Origin: Gammaproteobacteria bacterium | GTDB taxonomy: Bacteria; Pseudomonadota; Gammaproteobacteria; Thiohalomonadales; Thiohalomonadaceae | Direction: 5' to 3' | Assembly: GCA_024709225.1 (NCBI GenBank) | Contig: JANJXC010000104.1 | Location: 1-64,000, forward strand | Length of the DNA: 64,000 bases | Shown here: positions 1-10,608 of the stretch, piece by piece | Numbering within the stretch: the first letter of the stretch is position 1 | Layout: each line of letters starts with the position of its first letter | Program-made: the position numbers and the translations under genes | Notes under the pieces: model-generated | What the model was told of the DNA's origin: nothing | Database searches by the model: none | What the model saw: the letters and a program-made list of their open reading frames with translations, nothing else

Positions 1-102
1 ACCTTCGGCAACCACAACGCCGCACTGCCTGATACAAACTGCACCAGCTGCGGCGACTGCGTGGCTGTGTGTCCGACCGGGGCGTTGAGCGAGCACGGCT
101 GA
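1..102 (+). CDS. C-terminal end of a [4Fe-4S] ferredoxin-type protein (5' truncated)
   Basis: Frame 1 is open from the first base to the TGA at 100-102 and encodes 33 residues. They contain CTSCGDCVAVCPTGAL, the CxxCxxCxxxCP signature of one [4Fe-4S] cluster, followed by a short tail. The gene begins outside the window. A ferredoxin motif this close to the C-terminus is seen in several redox subunits, including NuoG/HoxU-type diaphorase subunits, formate dehydrogenase subunits and stand-alone ferredoxins. The visible part cannot decide between them. Confidence 0.7.
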   Translation, partial: TFGNHNAALPDTNCTSCGDCVAVCPTGALSEHG

Positions 103-128
103 CGTCCGTTCGGCGCAATACGCGTTGC

Positions 129-368
129 TCATTGCGCCCTACCTTGTCCTTCCTGCCGGCTGCTGACGTACAGTGCCTCCACCTTCGCCCTGGCCCACGG
201 TGTCTTGCGCAGGAATTTCAGGCTGGAGGCGATGCTGGGGTCGTTGGTGAAGCAGTTGATGGTGATGCGTCGTCCCAGCTCCTCCCAGCCGAATTTCTCC
301 ACCAGGAAGGTGAGCGCCATCTCCAGCGTCACGCCGTGCAGGGGATCCCGATCGCGTTGGCTGTTCAT
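129..368 (-). CDS. VF530-family (DUF2132) small protein
   Basis: A 79-residue protein beginning [16 protein letters not shown] and containing [33 protein letters not shown] and a short tail. This pattern is typical of the VF530/DUF2132 family, compact proteins of about 70-80 residues annotated as DNA-binding on structural grounds; their cellular role is not established. I chose the internal ATG at 368 because GGTGGAG lies just upstream, and the 17 extra N-terminal residues of the longer frame do not look conserved. It lies upstream of dbpA on the same strand, separated from the dbpA stop by the interval 369-453, so it is transcribed away from dbpA's 3' end. Confidence 0.75.
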   Translation of the reverse strand: MNSQRDRDPLHGVTLEMALTFLVEKFGWEELGRRITINCFTNDPSIASSLKFLRKTPWARAKVEALYVSSRQEGQGRAQ

Positions 369-453
369 CGTTGCTCCACCTGGCAATGGCCTGACCACCG
401 CCCGAGAGTTTTCCAGCAACCGGTCAAGACCGGGCTGCGCTGCTGGCTGACGG

Positions 454-1833
<1,380 letters not shown>

Positions 1834-1935
1834 GTGGGGCCTTGGAAGATTCTGGCGATGCCGGGGATGGCATCCGGCGCCATGATACCAGCAGGCGCAG
1901 TCGTTGGTGTCGCAACAGATACGACCGGCGTAATG

Positions 1936-1961
1936 AAAAGGGGCGCCGCGAGGCGCCCCTT
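1936..1961 (-). terminator. Rho-independent terminator after the TauD-like gene
   Basis: A GC-rich stem (GGGGCGCC at 1940-1947 paired with GGCGCCCC at 1952-1959, loop GCGA) lies 26 bp beyond the stop of the TauD-like gene. Read on the minus strand it is followed by TTTT. Confidence 0.85.
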
Positions 1962-1986
1962 CCTGTTGCACTTCCCTGGGAAAGGG

Positions 1987-2919
1987 TTACAGCGTGTAGA
2001 TATCCGCGATGCCGGTGCCTTGCAGGCGGTCGAAGTAGCGGGCGCGGTAGTAGTGGCGCTTGTGGGTGGCGTCATCGGTGAAGGCGGCGCGGTCGTGCAG
2101 CACGTTGTTGCTGACCAGGCCCATGCCGGACTCCAGACGGCCACGGTAGATGTAGGGCGACGGGTTGTTGAGGATCTCCTGCAAATAGGCCAGGGCCTCG
2201 CGGCTCAGCGCATCGTCGGCCCACATCACGTTGTTGACGCGGATGGTGTAGCGCATGTGCAGGTCGCCGGACGGCATGATGATGAACACCGGACCGGGTT
2301 CTTCCGGCCGCGCCACGGTGCCGCCCTCGTCGATGCGGGCCGGGATGGTCATGGCCTTGGGACCCATCAGGGCGCGGATGTAGTCGGGATTCTTTTCGCG
2401 CAGCAGGATGTAGGCGATCTCGTGATCCATCAGCTGGTTCTCGCCGCCGCTGGCGGCCTGCATCACCACGTGCAGGTTGAGGGCGTGGATCTGGCGGTTG
2501 GCGGCATTGTAGTAGCCGTCGGTGTGCCAGTTGATGGCGCGGTTGGTGTACGGAATGTAATTCTGGCGCACGCCTTCATTGCGCACGGTGAGCGAGGTGA
2601 GGCCGGTTTCGTCGGCCAGCCAGTTCTTGTTGATATCCTGCAGGCCGAAGCGGCGGCCCATGGACAGCGGGATCTCCGGGTCGGGGTCGGTGCCGGTCTT
2701 GCTGGCATACAGCGCCATGTTGGCCTTCTGGCAGCGCTGCAACAGGGCGGCGTGTTCCTTGTCGGTGAGCTTGCGCGGGTCGTTGATCTCCACCAGCAGG
2801 TCACCCAGACCCTGGGGATAATCCTTGAGTTTCTGATCGCGCCAACGCTGATACAGATCGTTGTTGTCGAGACTGAAGGGGCTGGCGGTGGCAGCAAGTT
2901 TCTGTTGTGCACTGGTCAT
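1987..2919 (-). CDS. TauD/TfdA-like Fe(II)/2-oxoglutarate dioxygenase family protein
   Basis: A 310-residue soluble protein with a TauD-type metal site: HTD in INWHTDGYYN (about residue 152) and a distal histidine candidate in NNVLHDRAAF (about 278). Family members use Fe(II) and 2-oxoglutarate to hydroxylate small molecules such as taurine, 2,4-D or amino-acid derivatives. Specificity cannot be read from sequence. The central stretch (GPVFIIMPSGDLHMRYTIR) and the HDRAAF end suggest a conserved proteobacterial subgroup rather than TauD itself. Monocistronic: its own terminator follows, and the histidine kinase upstream is 190 bp away. No sulfonate transport genes are nearby. Confidence 0.75.
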   Translation of the reverse strand: MTSAQQKLAATASPFSLDNNDLYQRWRDQKLKDYPQGLGDLLVEINDPRKLTDKEHAALLQRCQKANMALYASKTGTDPDPEIPLSMGRRFGLQDINKNWLADETGLTSLTVRNEGVRQNYIPYTNRAINWHTDGYYNAANRQIHALNLHVVMQAASGGENQLMDHEIAYILLREKNPDYIRALMGPKAMTIPARIDEGGTVARPEEPGPVFIIMPSGDLHMRYTIRVNNVMWADDALSREALAYLQEILNNPSPYIYRGRLESGMGLVSNNVLHDRAAFTDDATHKRHYYRARYFDRLQGTGIADIYTL

Positions 2920-3109
2920 ACAAAACCTCGTTGAGCCTTGGGTTTGGGTGATGAAAACAGGCTGAACAGCTTAATCAAAGCCGATGGCCCTGTAATTGAC
3001 CAAGAACAACTAAAACCGGCGCACAGCGGCGCTACACCGCTGATTTTCTGGGTATTTTTTGCGTAATGGCAGCAAATACCGCAACCGCCTACGGTATGCG
3101 CCGACCGAC

Positions 3110-5869
3110 CTACCTACCGGTCTGCCGGATGGGCAACCAGACCCGGAACCGGGTACCGCGCCCCGGCTCGCTGTCCACCTCGATGCGCCCGCCGTGTTTT
3201 TGCACGATGCCATAGGACAGCGACAGGCCGAGCCCGGTGCCCTTGCCCACCGGCTTGGTGGTGAAGAAGGGTTCGAAGATGCGCTTGAGATGTTCCGGTG
3301 CGATGCCGGAACCGTTGTCTTCCACTTCGACCCAGACGTGGTCCTGCTCCTGCCCGGTGCGCACGGTGATGATGCCTTGCCGCTCCATGGCGTGCGCGGC
3401 GTTGACCAGGAGGTTCATGAACACCTGGTTGAGCTGCGAGGGCACGCATTCCACCTCCGGCAGCTCACCGTACTCGCGCACCACGTCGGCCTTGTACTTC
3501 AGTTCGTTGTGCACGATGTTGAGCGTGCTTTCCAGCCCCTGGTGCAGATCGGCCAGCTGCCAGTCCGCCTGTTCCTGGCGCGAGAAATCCTTGAGGTCCT
3601 GCACGATCTGCTTCACGCGCTTGATGCCCTCGCCCGACTCTCCGAGCAGGGCGCAGATATCCTCGCGCAGGTAGCCTATGTCGAGTTCCTGCTTGAGGGC
3701 ATTGATCCGCTCCAGCGCCGCGGCGTCGGCCAGGGCGGGCTCCGCCTTCATGTAGGCATCGAGCAGGGTGAACAGCCCCTGCAGATAGCGTCCCAGGCTG
3801 TTGATATTGGAACTGACATAACCCATCGGGTTGTTGATCTCATGGGCCACGCCGGCGGCCAGCTGGCCGATGGAGGCCAGCTTGTCGGACTGTCGCAACT
3901 GCTCGTCCATGCGGTGGCGCTCGGTGACATCCTTGGCGGTGCAGACGTAGTGGGTGACGTTACCTGCGGGGTCGCGCAGCGGCGAGATGGTTTCCTCGGC
4001 GTGGAACAGCTCGCCGTCCTTGCGCCGGTTGATGATGGCCGCGTGAAACGATTCGCCGTCGGCGATGGTCTGCCACATCTGCTGATAAAACGCCGCGTCA
4101 TGCAGGCCGGATTTGAGCAGGCCGGTCGTCTTCCCCAGCACCTCCTCCCGGCTGTAGCCGGTAATGCGTTCGAAGGCCGGATTCACATACTCGATGCCCC
4201 CTTGCGGGCTGGTGATGATGACCAGGTCGTCGGCCTGCTCCACCACGCGCAACAGGCGCTGCTTTTCATCCTCCGCCTCCTTGCGCCAGGTAATGTCGCG
4301 GCTGATGCCGCGATAGCCGGCAAACTCCCCGCTGCTATCGAACACCGGCACCCCGTTGGCCTCCATCAACACCACATGGCCATCCTTGTGGAGGGCGGCG
4401 ATTTCAATACCGCGAAAGGGTTCATGGCGCTGCAGCAGCGCGTCGATGACCGGGACCAGCTGCCCCGCCCTGATCGGCGGCAGCAAATCGACCGGCGTCT
4501 TGCCCAACAGCTCCTCCGGGGCGCAACCGAGCATCGCCCGCACCTGCGGGCTGACATAGGTATAACGGCCGGCGTCATCGATCTCCCACAGCAGATCATT
4601 GATGTTTTCCACCAGGCCGCGAAAGCGCTGCATGCTCGCCTGCAGCAGGGCCTCGATCCGCTCCTGCTCCTGCATCTGCGCGCGCAGATTGTTGCGCATG
4701 GACTCGAATGCCGCCGCCACATCCCCCAGTTCGTCCTGATAAAATCCGGTTATCGGCTTGTTCAGGTCGCCGGCGGCGATGGTGTGGGCGGCGCACTGCA
4801 GGCGCAGCAGCGGGCGCAAGCCACGGCGGTGAATGACGTACATCATGGCCAGCATGGTGCTCACCACCAGGGTCGCTGCAATCGTGAGCAGCAGCAGCTC
4901 GCGCCGCACCTGTGCCTTCACCTGCCGGATATCCTCTGCCGCCTTGATGCCCAGCTCCTCCGACAGGCTCATGATGGTGGCGATGGCGGCGGTAGCCGCA
5001 TCGAACCACTGTTCGGCACTCACCGGATAGGCCTGGCCGTGCATGCCGGCGTCATATACCCGCTGCCGCAATGCCTCGAACCGGCCCTGGTATTCCACCC
5101 GGAACGCCTCCCGCGCCGCCGCCACCTTGTCGTCCGGCGGCAGTTGCCGGATCACCGCGTCTGCACGCTGCAAATTGCCGGCGATCACCCCGCGGTAGCC
5201 GAACAGTTCCGCCATTTCATCCTGGGTTAACGGCCGCCCCTGCGCAATCACCCCGACGATCATTGCCCGCTCCCGCCCGGCGAATTCCAGCAGGTTATGT
5301 GCGATCTGTTTTACCAGGGGGTTATCGGTGTAGGGGTGTTCCTCGTCGTCATGAAAGCCCAGCGCAGCGCGGCGCAGCAGGGCCAGCTCGTCGATATACG
5401 CGGTTGTGACCTCGCGCCAGCGCGCAGTGCCGATCGCGTTTCCGTCTCCCTCCCATAGCCGGTCGGCCAGACGGCGCGCCTCCTCCAGGTGCTGCCGGGC
5501 CTGGGGCAGGTTGAGCGCGGCATCCTCCATCCACACCTTGCTCTCCAGTGCCTGCAGTTCCTGCAACTGATGGATCAGCCGCGCATGCAATTCGTCACCC
5601 TGCGCGCGCAACCGGCGCAACTGCGCCAGCTCCTCCGCCGTCCGCTGGGCGCGGGTCAGCAGCAGGGTCGTCCTGCCGCGCTCGATGCCGGCCTGATTGA
5701 TGGCACGCAGCGCCAGGCCGCCCAGGCGGTTGGCCTGCTCGATGCGCTCGGCCTTCTGCAGGCGCGCATAGGCATCGATCACATCCCCGCCTATGGCCAC
5801 CAGGGCGATAAGCACCATCAGGCCCATCAGACTGGTAAGCAAGTGGCGCAGCGTCAGTGTATGCAACAT
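3110..5869 (-). CDS. Membrane multi-PAS sensor histidine kinase
   Basis: A 919-residue kinase, last gene of the signalling operon. Order: TM1 (about 11-28), large periplasmic region (about 35-322), TM2 (about 325-346), HAMP (about 348-400), PAS (about 412-530), PAS (about 540-655), HisKA with GVAHEINNP (His676), and a HATPase with DNGSGIAP, FEPFFTTKP and GKGTGLGLS. The periplasmic part has ERGRTTLLL and GRERAMIVGVIAQGR, reminiscent of nitrate/nitrite-sensing (NIT) domains; that match is weak. There is no receiver domain, so phosphate must go to one of the separate receivers of the operon. It is 41 bp downstream of the receiver-GspE gene. Its HisKA/HATPase module closely resembles the soluble kinase at 8201-9427. 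Confidence 0.88.
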   Translation of the reverse strand: MLHTLTLRHLLTSLMGLMVLIALVAIGGDVIDAYARLQKAERIEQANRLGGLALRAINQAGIERGRTTLLLTRAQRTAEELAQLRRLRAQGDELHARLIHQLQELQALESKVWMEDAALNLPQARQHLEEARRLADRLWEGDGNAIGTARWREVTTAYIDELALLRRAALGFHDDEEHPYTDNPLVKQIAHNLLEFAGRERAMIVGVIAQGRPLTQDEMAELFGYRGVIAGNLQRADAVIRQLPPDDKVAAAREAFRVEYQGRFEALRQRVYDAGMHGQAYPVSAEQWFDAATAAIATIMSLSEELGIKAAEDIRQVKAQVRRELLLLTIAATLVVSTMLAMMYVIHRRGLRPLLRLQCAAHTIAAGDLNKPITGFYQDELGDVAAAFESMRNNLRAQMQEQERIEALLQASMQRFRGLVENINDLLWEIDDAGRYTYVSPQVRAMLGCAPEELLGKTPVDLLPPIRAGQLVPVIDALLQRHEPFRGIEIAALHKDGHVVLMEANGVPVFDSSGEFAGYRGISRDITWRKEAEDEKQRLLRVVEQADDLVIITSPQGGIEYVNPAFERITGYSREEVLGKTTGLLKSGLHDAAFYQQMWQTIADGESFHAAIINRRKDGELFHAEETISPLRDPAGNVTHYVCTAKDVTERHRMDEQLRQSDKLASIGQLAAGVAHEINNPMGYVSSNINSLGRYLQGLFTLLDAYMKAEPALADAAALERINALKQELDIGYLREDICALLGESGEGIKRVKQIVQDLKDFSRQEQADWQLADLHQGLESTLNIVHNELKYKADVVREYGELPEVECVPSQLNQVFMNLLVNAAHAMERQGIITVRTGQEQDHVWVEVEDNGSGIAPEHLKRIFEPFFTTKPVGKGTGLGLSLSYGIVQKHGGRIEVDSEPGRGTRFRVWLPIRQTGR

Positions 5870-5910
5870 CTCAGTTCACCCTGCCGGTCATACGCCCGGT
5901 CGCATGACGG

Positions 5911-8151
5911 TCAAACCGGTTCCTGCTGCGGCCCCAGCACCCGCAAGATCTCCGCCATATCGGTGCTGCCGTTACGCACCTTCTCCCAGGCATCCTGCAG
6001 CAGGGAGCGCACTCCCTGCACCCGCGCCGCGCGGTTGATCTCCAGCATGCTGGCCCCGCTGGTCATCAGATGACGCAGCTCGTCGTCGGGCACCAGCACC
6101 TCGAACAGCCCGATGCGACCCTGATAGCCAGAGCCGCCACAATGGCCGCAGCCACGGGCATGAAACACCTCCGGCAGGCGCTCGGCAGCGAACAGCGGCC
6201 CCAGCTTGCGGCTCAGCGCCGGATCGGGCGGCGCCGGCTCGCGGCAATGCGGACACAGGCGGCGCACCAGACGCTGGGCAATGATGCCCTCCAGCGCCGC
6301 GGCCACCACATAGGGCTTCAGCCCGAGATCGAACAGGCGCGCCACCGTGGCCACGGCGGAATTGGTGTGCAGGGTGGAAAACACCAGGTGCCCGGTGAGC
6401 GCCGCATGAAACGCCACCTCGGCGGTGTCGAAATCGCGGATCTCGCCCAGCAGGATCACATCGGGGTCCTGACGCAGGATGGAGCGCAGCACGATGGGAA
6501 AGGTCAGCCCGATCTGCTCACGGATATGCACCTGGCCCGCCATGTCCATGAAAAACTCCACCGGGTCTTCGATGGTCACGTAGTTGCGGCCGGGGTCGGC
6601 ATTGTGTTGCAGCAGCGAATACAGGGTATTGGTCTTGCCGCTGCCGGTGGGGCCGGTGGCCAGGATGATGCCCTGCGGCTTTTCGGTCAGCCGCTGTACC
6701 CGTTCCAGATCGTCGGCGGTAAACCCGAGCGCGCCCAGATCGCTGATGGCGGCGTTGCGGTCCAGCAGCCGCATCACCACCTTCTCGCCGCTGATGGTCG
6801 GCAGGGTGGACAGGCGCAGGTCGACGATGCGCAGCGGCGTCTTCACGGTGATGCGCCCATCCTGCGGCCGGCGCCGTTCGGCAATATCCAGCTCCGCCAT
6901 GATCTTGATGCGCGACACCAGGGAGCTGAAAATCTGATGGGGAATATGCAGCTTGTCCTTGAGGATGCCATCGATGCGGTAGCGCACCACCACACTCTTG
7001 GCGCGCGGCTGGATATGGATGTCGCTGGCCCGCAGGCGCACCGCCTCGAGGATGATGGCGTTGACCAGGCGCACCGCCGGCATCTCTTCGGTCTGGTGCA
7101 GCAACTCCTCCAGCGAGACGTCATCCTCTTCGTCAATGACGATCTCGATGCTTTCGAACGGATCGGTCATGGCGACCAGGGTTTCCATGTCGCCAAACGA
7201 CGGGCCGGAGTCTGCGCCATAGAGGTCGAGGATCTTGCTCTCGATGGCGGCACTGTCCGCCATCACCGTCTCTACCTCCAGGCCGGCGGAAAAGCGCAAA
7301 TCGTCGATCAGGCCGGTATCCATCGGGTCGGCCATCACCAAGGTCAGGCGCTTGCCCTCCAGGCGCAGGGGCAGCACCCAGTTGCGTTCGCAGAAGCTGC
7401 GCGGCAACAGCTCCGCCAGCGCCGGCTCCAGCGTGTGCTCGGCCAGCGCCACCTCCTCGATCAGCAGGTCCTTGCGCAGGATTGCCCGTATCGCCTTTTC
7501 GCTCACCCATTCCCGCGCCAGCAGCAGGCGCAACATCGGCTCCTTGCGCAGCTGGGAAAGTTTGTGCAGCTCCTGCACCTGCTGTTCGTTGAGCATGCCC
7601 TTTTTGTGCAGCATGATGGCAAGCTGGCTGCGATTGGTGACGGCAAGACGGGACAGCGCCTGGATCTCCTGCGACTTCTTGCTGTTTTCCGCCTGCAGCT
7701 GCCGATTGCGGCGGATCAGGTCATGCTGCTCCAGCGCCAGCGCCACCGTCACGCGCAGGTCGTCGTCGTTCCATGGCTTGAGGATGAACTTGTATACCGC
7801 TCCTTCGTTGACGGCACCCATGACCGCGCCGGTATCGGCGTGCCCGGTGAGCATGATGCGTATGGTGTCGGGCCAGGTCTGCTTGAAGCGGCGCAGCAGT
7901 TCGGCGCCGTTCATCTTCGGCATCATATAGTCGGAGATAACCACATCCACCGGTGTTGCGCTGCACAGGCGCAGCGCCTCATCGCCATCGGGCGCGGTCA
8001 GCACCTCATAGTTCTCCTGGCGGAAAACCCGCTGCAAGGCCTTGAGCACATTGGGCTCGTCATCGACGATCAGCAGGCGATAGCGTGCCGGCGCCGCCGG
8101 GTCCGGGGCGGCCGGGCTGTTACCGGTAAAAAACGAGGCGTAACCCGCCAT
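5911..8151 (-). CDS. Receiver domain fused to a GspE/PilB-type secretion ATPase
   Basis: A 746-residue fusion. Residues 24-140 form a complete receiver: DDE at 30-32, phospho-acceptor Asp74 in VVISDYMMP, Thr in LTGHAD, Lys in ILKPW. After a coiled linker (about 140-185), residues about 185-312 resemble the GspE/PilB/MshE N-terminal domain, but the RLGxxL c-di-GMP-type signature is degenerate. Residues 345-746 are a full E-type ATPase with Walker A GPTGSGKT (500-507), Asp box, Walker B ILLGEIRD, His box TGHLVFSTLHTN, and a CPHC/CGHC zinc tetracysteine (633, 636, 668, 671). The ATG at 8151 is preceded by AGGAG; the longer frame has no such site. No other type II secretion or type IV pilus genes are in the window. 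Phosphorylation probably tunes a pilus or secretion motor. Confidence 0.9.
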   Translation of the reverse strand: MAGYASFFTGNSPAAPDPAAPARYRLLIVDDEPNVLKALQRVFRQENYEVLTAPDGDEALRLCSATPVDVVISDYMMPKMNGAELLRRFKQTWPDTIRIMLTGHADTGAVMGAVNEGAVYKFILKPWNDDDLRVTVALALEQHDLIRRNRQLQAENSKKSQEIQALSRLAVTNRSQLAIMLHKKGMLNEQQVQELHKLSQLRKEPMLRLLLAREWVSEKAIRAILRKDLLIEEVALAEHTLEPALAELLPRSFCERNWVLPLRLEGKRLTLVMADPMDTGLIDDLRFSAGLEVETVMADSAAIESKILDLYGADSGPSFGDMETLVAMTDPFESIEIVIDEEDDVSLEELLHQTEEMPAVRLVNAIILEAVRLRASDIHIQPRAKSVVVRYRIDGILKDKLHIPHQIFSSLVSRIKIMAELDIAERRRPQDGRITVKTPLRIVDLRLSTLPTISGEKVVMRLLDRNAAISDLGALGFTADDLERVQRLTEKPQGIILATGPTGSGKTNTLYSLLQHNADPGRNYVTIEDPVEFFMDMAGQVHIREQIGLTFPIVLRSILRQDPDVILLGEIRDFDTAEVAFHAALTGHLVFSTLHTNSAVATVARLFDLGLKPYVVAAALEGIIAQRLVRRLCPHCREPAPPDPALSRKLGPLFAAERLPEVFHARGCGHCGGSGYQGRIGLFEVLVPDDELRHLMTSGASMLEINRAARVQGVRSLLQDAWEKVRNGSTDMAEILRVLGPQQEPV

Positions 8152-8200
8152 GTCGGCTCCTGTTGCGTTGTCCGGTATCTCCCGCGATACCGCCCATGCC

Positions 8201-9427
8201 TCAGCGCAGCGGCAACCACACCGTGAACGTGGTGCCCGCGCCCGGACGACTGTCGACCTCGATGCGCCCGCCATGGGCCCGCACGATGTCGTTGCTCACC
8301 GTGAGGCCCAATCCGGTGCCGCGACCGACCTCCTTGGTGGTAAAGAACGGGTCGAAGATGCGCGGCAAGACCGTGGGCGGAATGCCGCCGCCGTTATCGT
8401 GTACGCGCAGCCGGAGCTGCCCCTGTGCCACGGCCGTTTCGAAGGTCACCACCCCCGGCGGAGTGACGGCATCTGCCGCATTGAGCAACAGATTGAGTAT
8501 CACCTGACCGAGCTGCGCCGCATTGCAGCGCAATGGCGGTACCTCGCCCAGCACGAAGACAGGCGCCAGGCGCCCGCGGATCTGCCCTTCGGCCACATTG
8601 CACACCTGGCGAATGATGGCGTTGATGTCGGCCGCCTCCTCGCCGCCCTGATCGACGCGGGAAAATCCCTTCAGGTCGGCCACGATGCGGGCCACCCGTG
8701 CGGCACCGCTACGGCTCTCGTCGATGAGGTCGCTGAAGTCCTGCAGCACGAACCCCAGGTCGGCGGCGGCCCACGCCTGCTGCACGGCGGCGAGGTCGGG
8801 CGCCGCCGGCAGCTGCTCCGCCCAGTGTCCCAGACGTTGCAGATAGCCCTGTGCCGTATTCAGGTTGCTGGCGATGAAACCGATGGGATTGTTGATCTCG
8901 TGGGCAACCCCGGCCGCCAACTGGCCGACCGAGGCGAGCTTTTCACTCTGGTAGAGCCGCCGCTGTGTCGCCTCGATGGTCTGCACCTGTTCCGCCACGC
9001 GCTGCTCCAGATGCAGCGCCAGCTCGCGGTACCGCGCCTCGGACTCCTGCAGGGCCGCATGGCGGCGCTGCAATTCTGCGTAATCCTCATGCACTGCCTG
9101 CAAGTGCAATTCCGAGGCCATGAGATAGCGGGCGTTTGCGCGCAGGATCCATTGCAGCAGCACCACGGCGGCGGCGGCCTGTGCCTCGGTGGCGTCGCAC
9201 TCCAGATAGCCGATGGGCTCCATCTCGCCGCGCACCGGCAGGCGGACCCCGCCGTGTACCTCGCCCCTGGCCAGCAGCTCGCGGCCGCGCACATCGCTGA
9301 GGCGCAGCCCCGTCCCGAGCAGGGCGACCAGGGCATCCGCCAGCCGCGCACGATCGACCGAACGCAGCAACTCGTCCAGACCCAGTTCGCGATCAAAGCC
9401 GGCGGCGGGGACGGTATCCGGACTCAT
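8201..9427 (-). CDS. Soluble sensor histidine kinase with coiled-coil linker
   Basis: A 408-residue cytoplasmic kinase with no membrane segment. The first about 105 residues are a small sensor-like domain of unknown type, followed by a coiled coil (about 110-160), HisKA with GVAHEINNP (His176), and a HATPase with NLLLNAADAV, DNGGGIPP, FDPFFTTKEVGRGTGLGL and a normal C-terminus. Its start overlaps the stop of the GTPase gene by four bases (ATGA), so the two are translationally coupled. That suggests the GTPase and kinase act together. The N-terminal domain could bind the GTPase or a ligand; neither can be shown here. The GspE-fused receiver lies immediately downstream and is a plausible phosphate target. 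Confidence 0.88.
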   Translation of the reverse strand: MSPDTVPAAGFDRELGLDELLRSVDRARLADALVALLGTGLRLSDVRGRELLARGEVHGGVRLPVRGEMEPIGYLECDATEAQAAAAVVLLQWILRANARYLMASELHLQAVHEDYAELQRRHAALQESEARYRELALHLEQRVAEQVQTIEATQRRLYQSEKLASVGQLAAGVAHEINNPIGFIASNLNTAQGYLQRLGHWAEQLPAAPDLAAVQQAWAAADLGFVLQDFSDLIDESRSGAARVARIVADLKGFSRVDQGGEEAADINAIIRQVCNVAEGQIRGRLAPVFVLGEVPPLRCNAAQLGQVILNLLLNAADAVTPPGVVTFETAVAQGQLRLRVHDNGGGIPPTVLPRIFDPFFTTKEVGRGTGLGLTVSNDIVRAHGGRIEVDSRPGAGTTFTVWLPLR

Positions 9428-10077
9428 GGCGCAAGGCCCGCGGCGGCATCGACGAATGCGGGCCGGGTCAGGCCGTGTACCGCACTCAGCTGCATCTGGC
9501 CATCGATGGCGTCATACACCTGCTCCAGCAGGGCGCGTAACGTCTCCACCACCCCGCAGCCGATGAGTGCCGTGCTGAATACCACCGGCCAGCGTGCCCC
9601 CTGCCAGCGCGCCAGGATCTCTTCCTCGGCGAGCACACCGGGCAGGTCGCGCTTGTTGAACTGCACCACCAGGGGCAGCCGCTCGAAATCCAGTCCGACG
9701 CGGGCGGCATTCTCGGCCAGATTCTCAAAGGCGGCGCCATTGTTCACGCTCTGTGCCCGCTGCGAGTCGGCCACGAACACCACGCCGTCGGCACGCGACA
9801 GCACCGCCTTGCGGGTGCTGTCATGCTGCACCTGACCCGGCACCGTGAACAGCTTGAACTTGATCAGCAGGCCAGACGGAGCGGTGATGCCGAGCGGCAA
9901 CAGATCGAAGAACAAGGTGCGATCATTGTGTGTCTCCAGCGTCATCATCTCACCCTTCATTTCCGGCTGCAGCAGATCGTGCAGCCGCATCAGATTGGTG
10001 GTCTTGCCGCTCTGTGCCGGGCCGTAATACACCAGCTTGATGGTGATGCGTCCGGCCTCGGCCTCATAGTCCGCCAT
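9424..10077 (-). CDS. MglA-like Ras-type small GTPase
   Basis: A 217-residue GTPase. P-loop GPAQSGKTT (19-27), switch-region Thr (TLETHNDRT), DxxG-equivalent TVPGQVQHDSTRKAVLSRAD as in MglA proteins, VVFVADSQ, NKRD (QFNKRDLP) for guanine recognition, and a STALIG segment near the SAK position. MglA proteins set the leading pole and activate type IV pili or gliding motors in Myxococcus and related polarity systems. In this operon it sits between a receiver protein and a kinase: the upstream gene's stop is directly adjacent (TGAATG) and the downstream kinase overlaps by 4 bp. No MglB/roadblock gene, its usual GTPase-activating partner, is visible in the operon. Confidence 0.9.
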   Translation of the reverse strand: MADYEAEAGRITIKLVYYGPAQSGKTTNLMRLHDLLQPEMKGEMMTLETHNDRTLFFDLLPLGITAPSGLLIKFKLFTVPGQVQHDSTRKAVLSRADGVVFVADSQRAQSVNNGAAFENLAENAARVGLDFERLPLVVQFNKRDLPGVLAEEEILARWQGARWPVVFSTALIGCGVVETLRALLEQVYDAIDGQMQLSAVHGLTRPAFVDAAAGLAP

Positions 10078-10608
10078 TCACTCGCCGTCCCCATCCAGCA
10101 GTACCGAGCCGTCGTCACCCCAGCGCACCCGCGCGATCTCGGGATGGGTGCGCTCGAGTTCGCGCAGAGCCGCATCCTGCTGGCTGAGCTGGGTCTGCTG
10201 GCGCCGGACCTGATCGGCGAGGCGTCGATTCTCCACCAGCACGGCACGGTGCTCGAGCGCGCGATCGATGGTGATGCGCAAGTCGTCGGCATCCCACGGC
10301 TTGGGCAGAAAACGATAGATCTCGGCCTGATTCACCGCTGCCAGCAAGGCATGCCAGTCGGTATAGGCACTCAGGATCAGCCGCATGGCATCCGGCTGGA
10401 TGGCCCGAAAGCGGGTCAGAAATTCCACTCCGTCCATGCCCGGCATGCGGTAGTCGGACAACACCAGATCGAAGGTTGCCGTCTGGGCGCGGCGCAACGC
10501 CTCTTCGGCCGTAGCGAATGTTTCGATCGCGTGGCGCGGGGTGGTCAGCAGCCGTTCCAGCGAACGCAATACATTCGGTTCGTCATCCACCAGCATGATG
10601 CGATACAT
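10078..10608 (-). CDS. Response regulator, receiver plus coiled-coil tail
   Basis: A 176-residue protein. The receiver occupies about residues 1-125: DDE at 8-10, phospho-acceptor Asp52 in VLSDYRMPGMDG, Ser/Ala in ILSAYTD, Lys in FLPKPWD. A charged coiled-coil tail (about 125-155) ends in an acidic segment (WGDDGSVLLDGDGE). There is no DNA-binding or enzymatic output domain, so it probably works by protein contact, perhaps with the adjacent GTPase. Its start lies inside the 3' end of the HD-GYP gene (26-bp overlap), and its stop abuts the GTPase start. The Ser in place of the usual Thr after the Ile-Leu pair is a conservative change. Confidence 0.87.
   Translation of the reverse strand: MYRIMLVDDEPNVLRSLERLLTTPRHAIETFATAEEALRRAQTATFDLVLSDYRMPGMDGVEFLTRFRAIQPDAMRLILSAYTDWHALLAAVNQAEIYRFLPKPWDADDLRITIDRALEHRAVLVENRRLADQVRRQQTQLSQQDAALRELERTHPEIARVRWGDDGSVLLDGDGE

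Noticed and set aside
5911-8151. Part of a local type II secretion operon
   Set aside because: No gspC-N or pil genes are in the window; every neighbour is a signalling protein.
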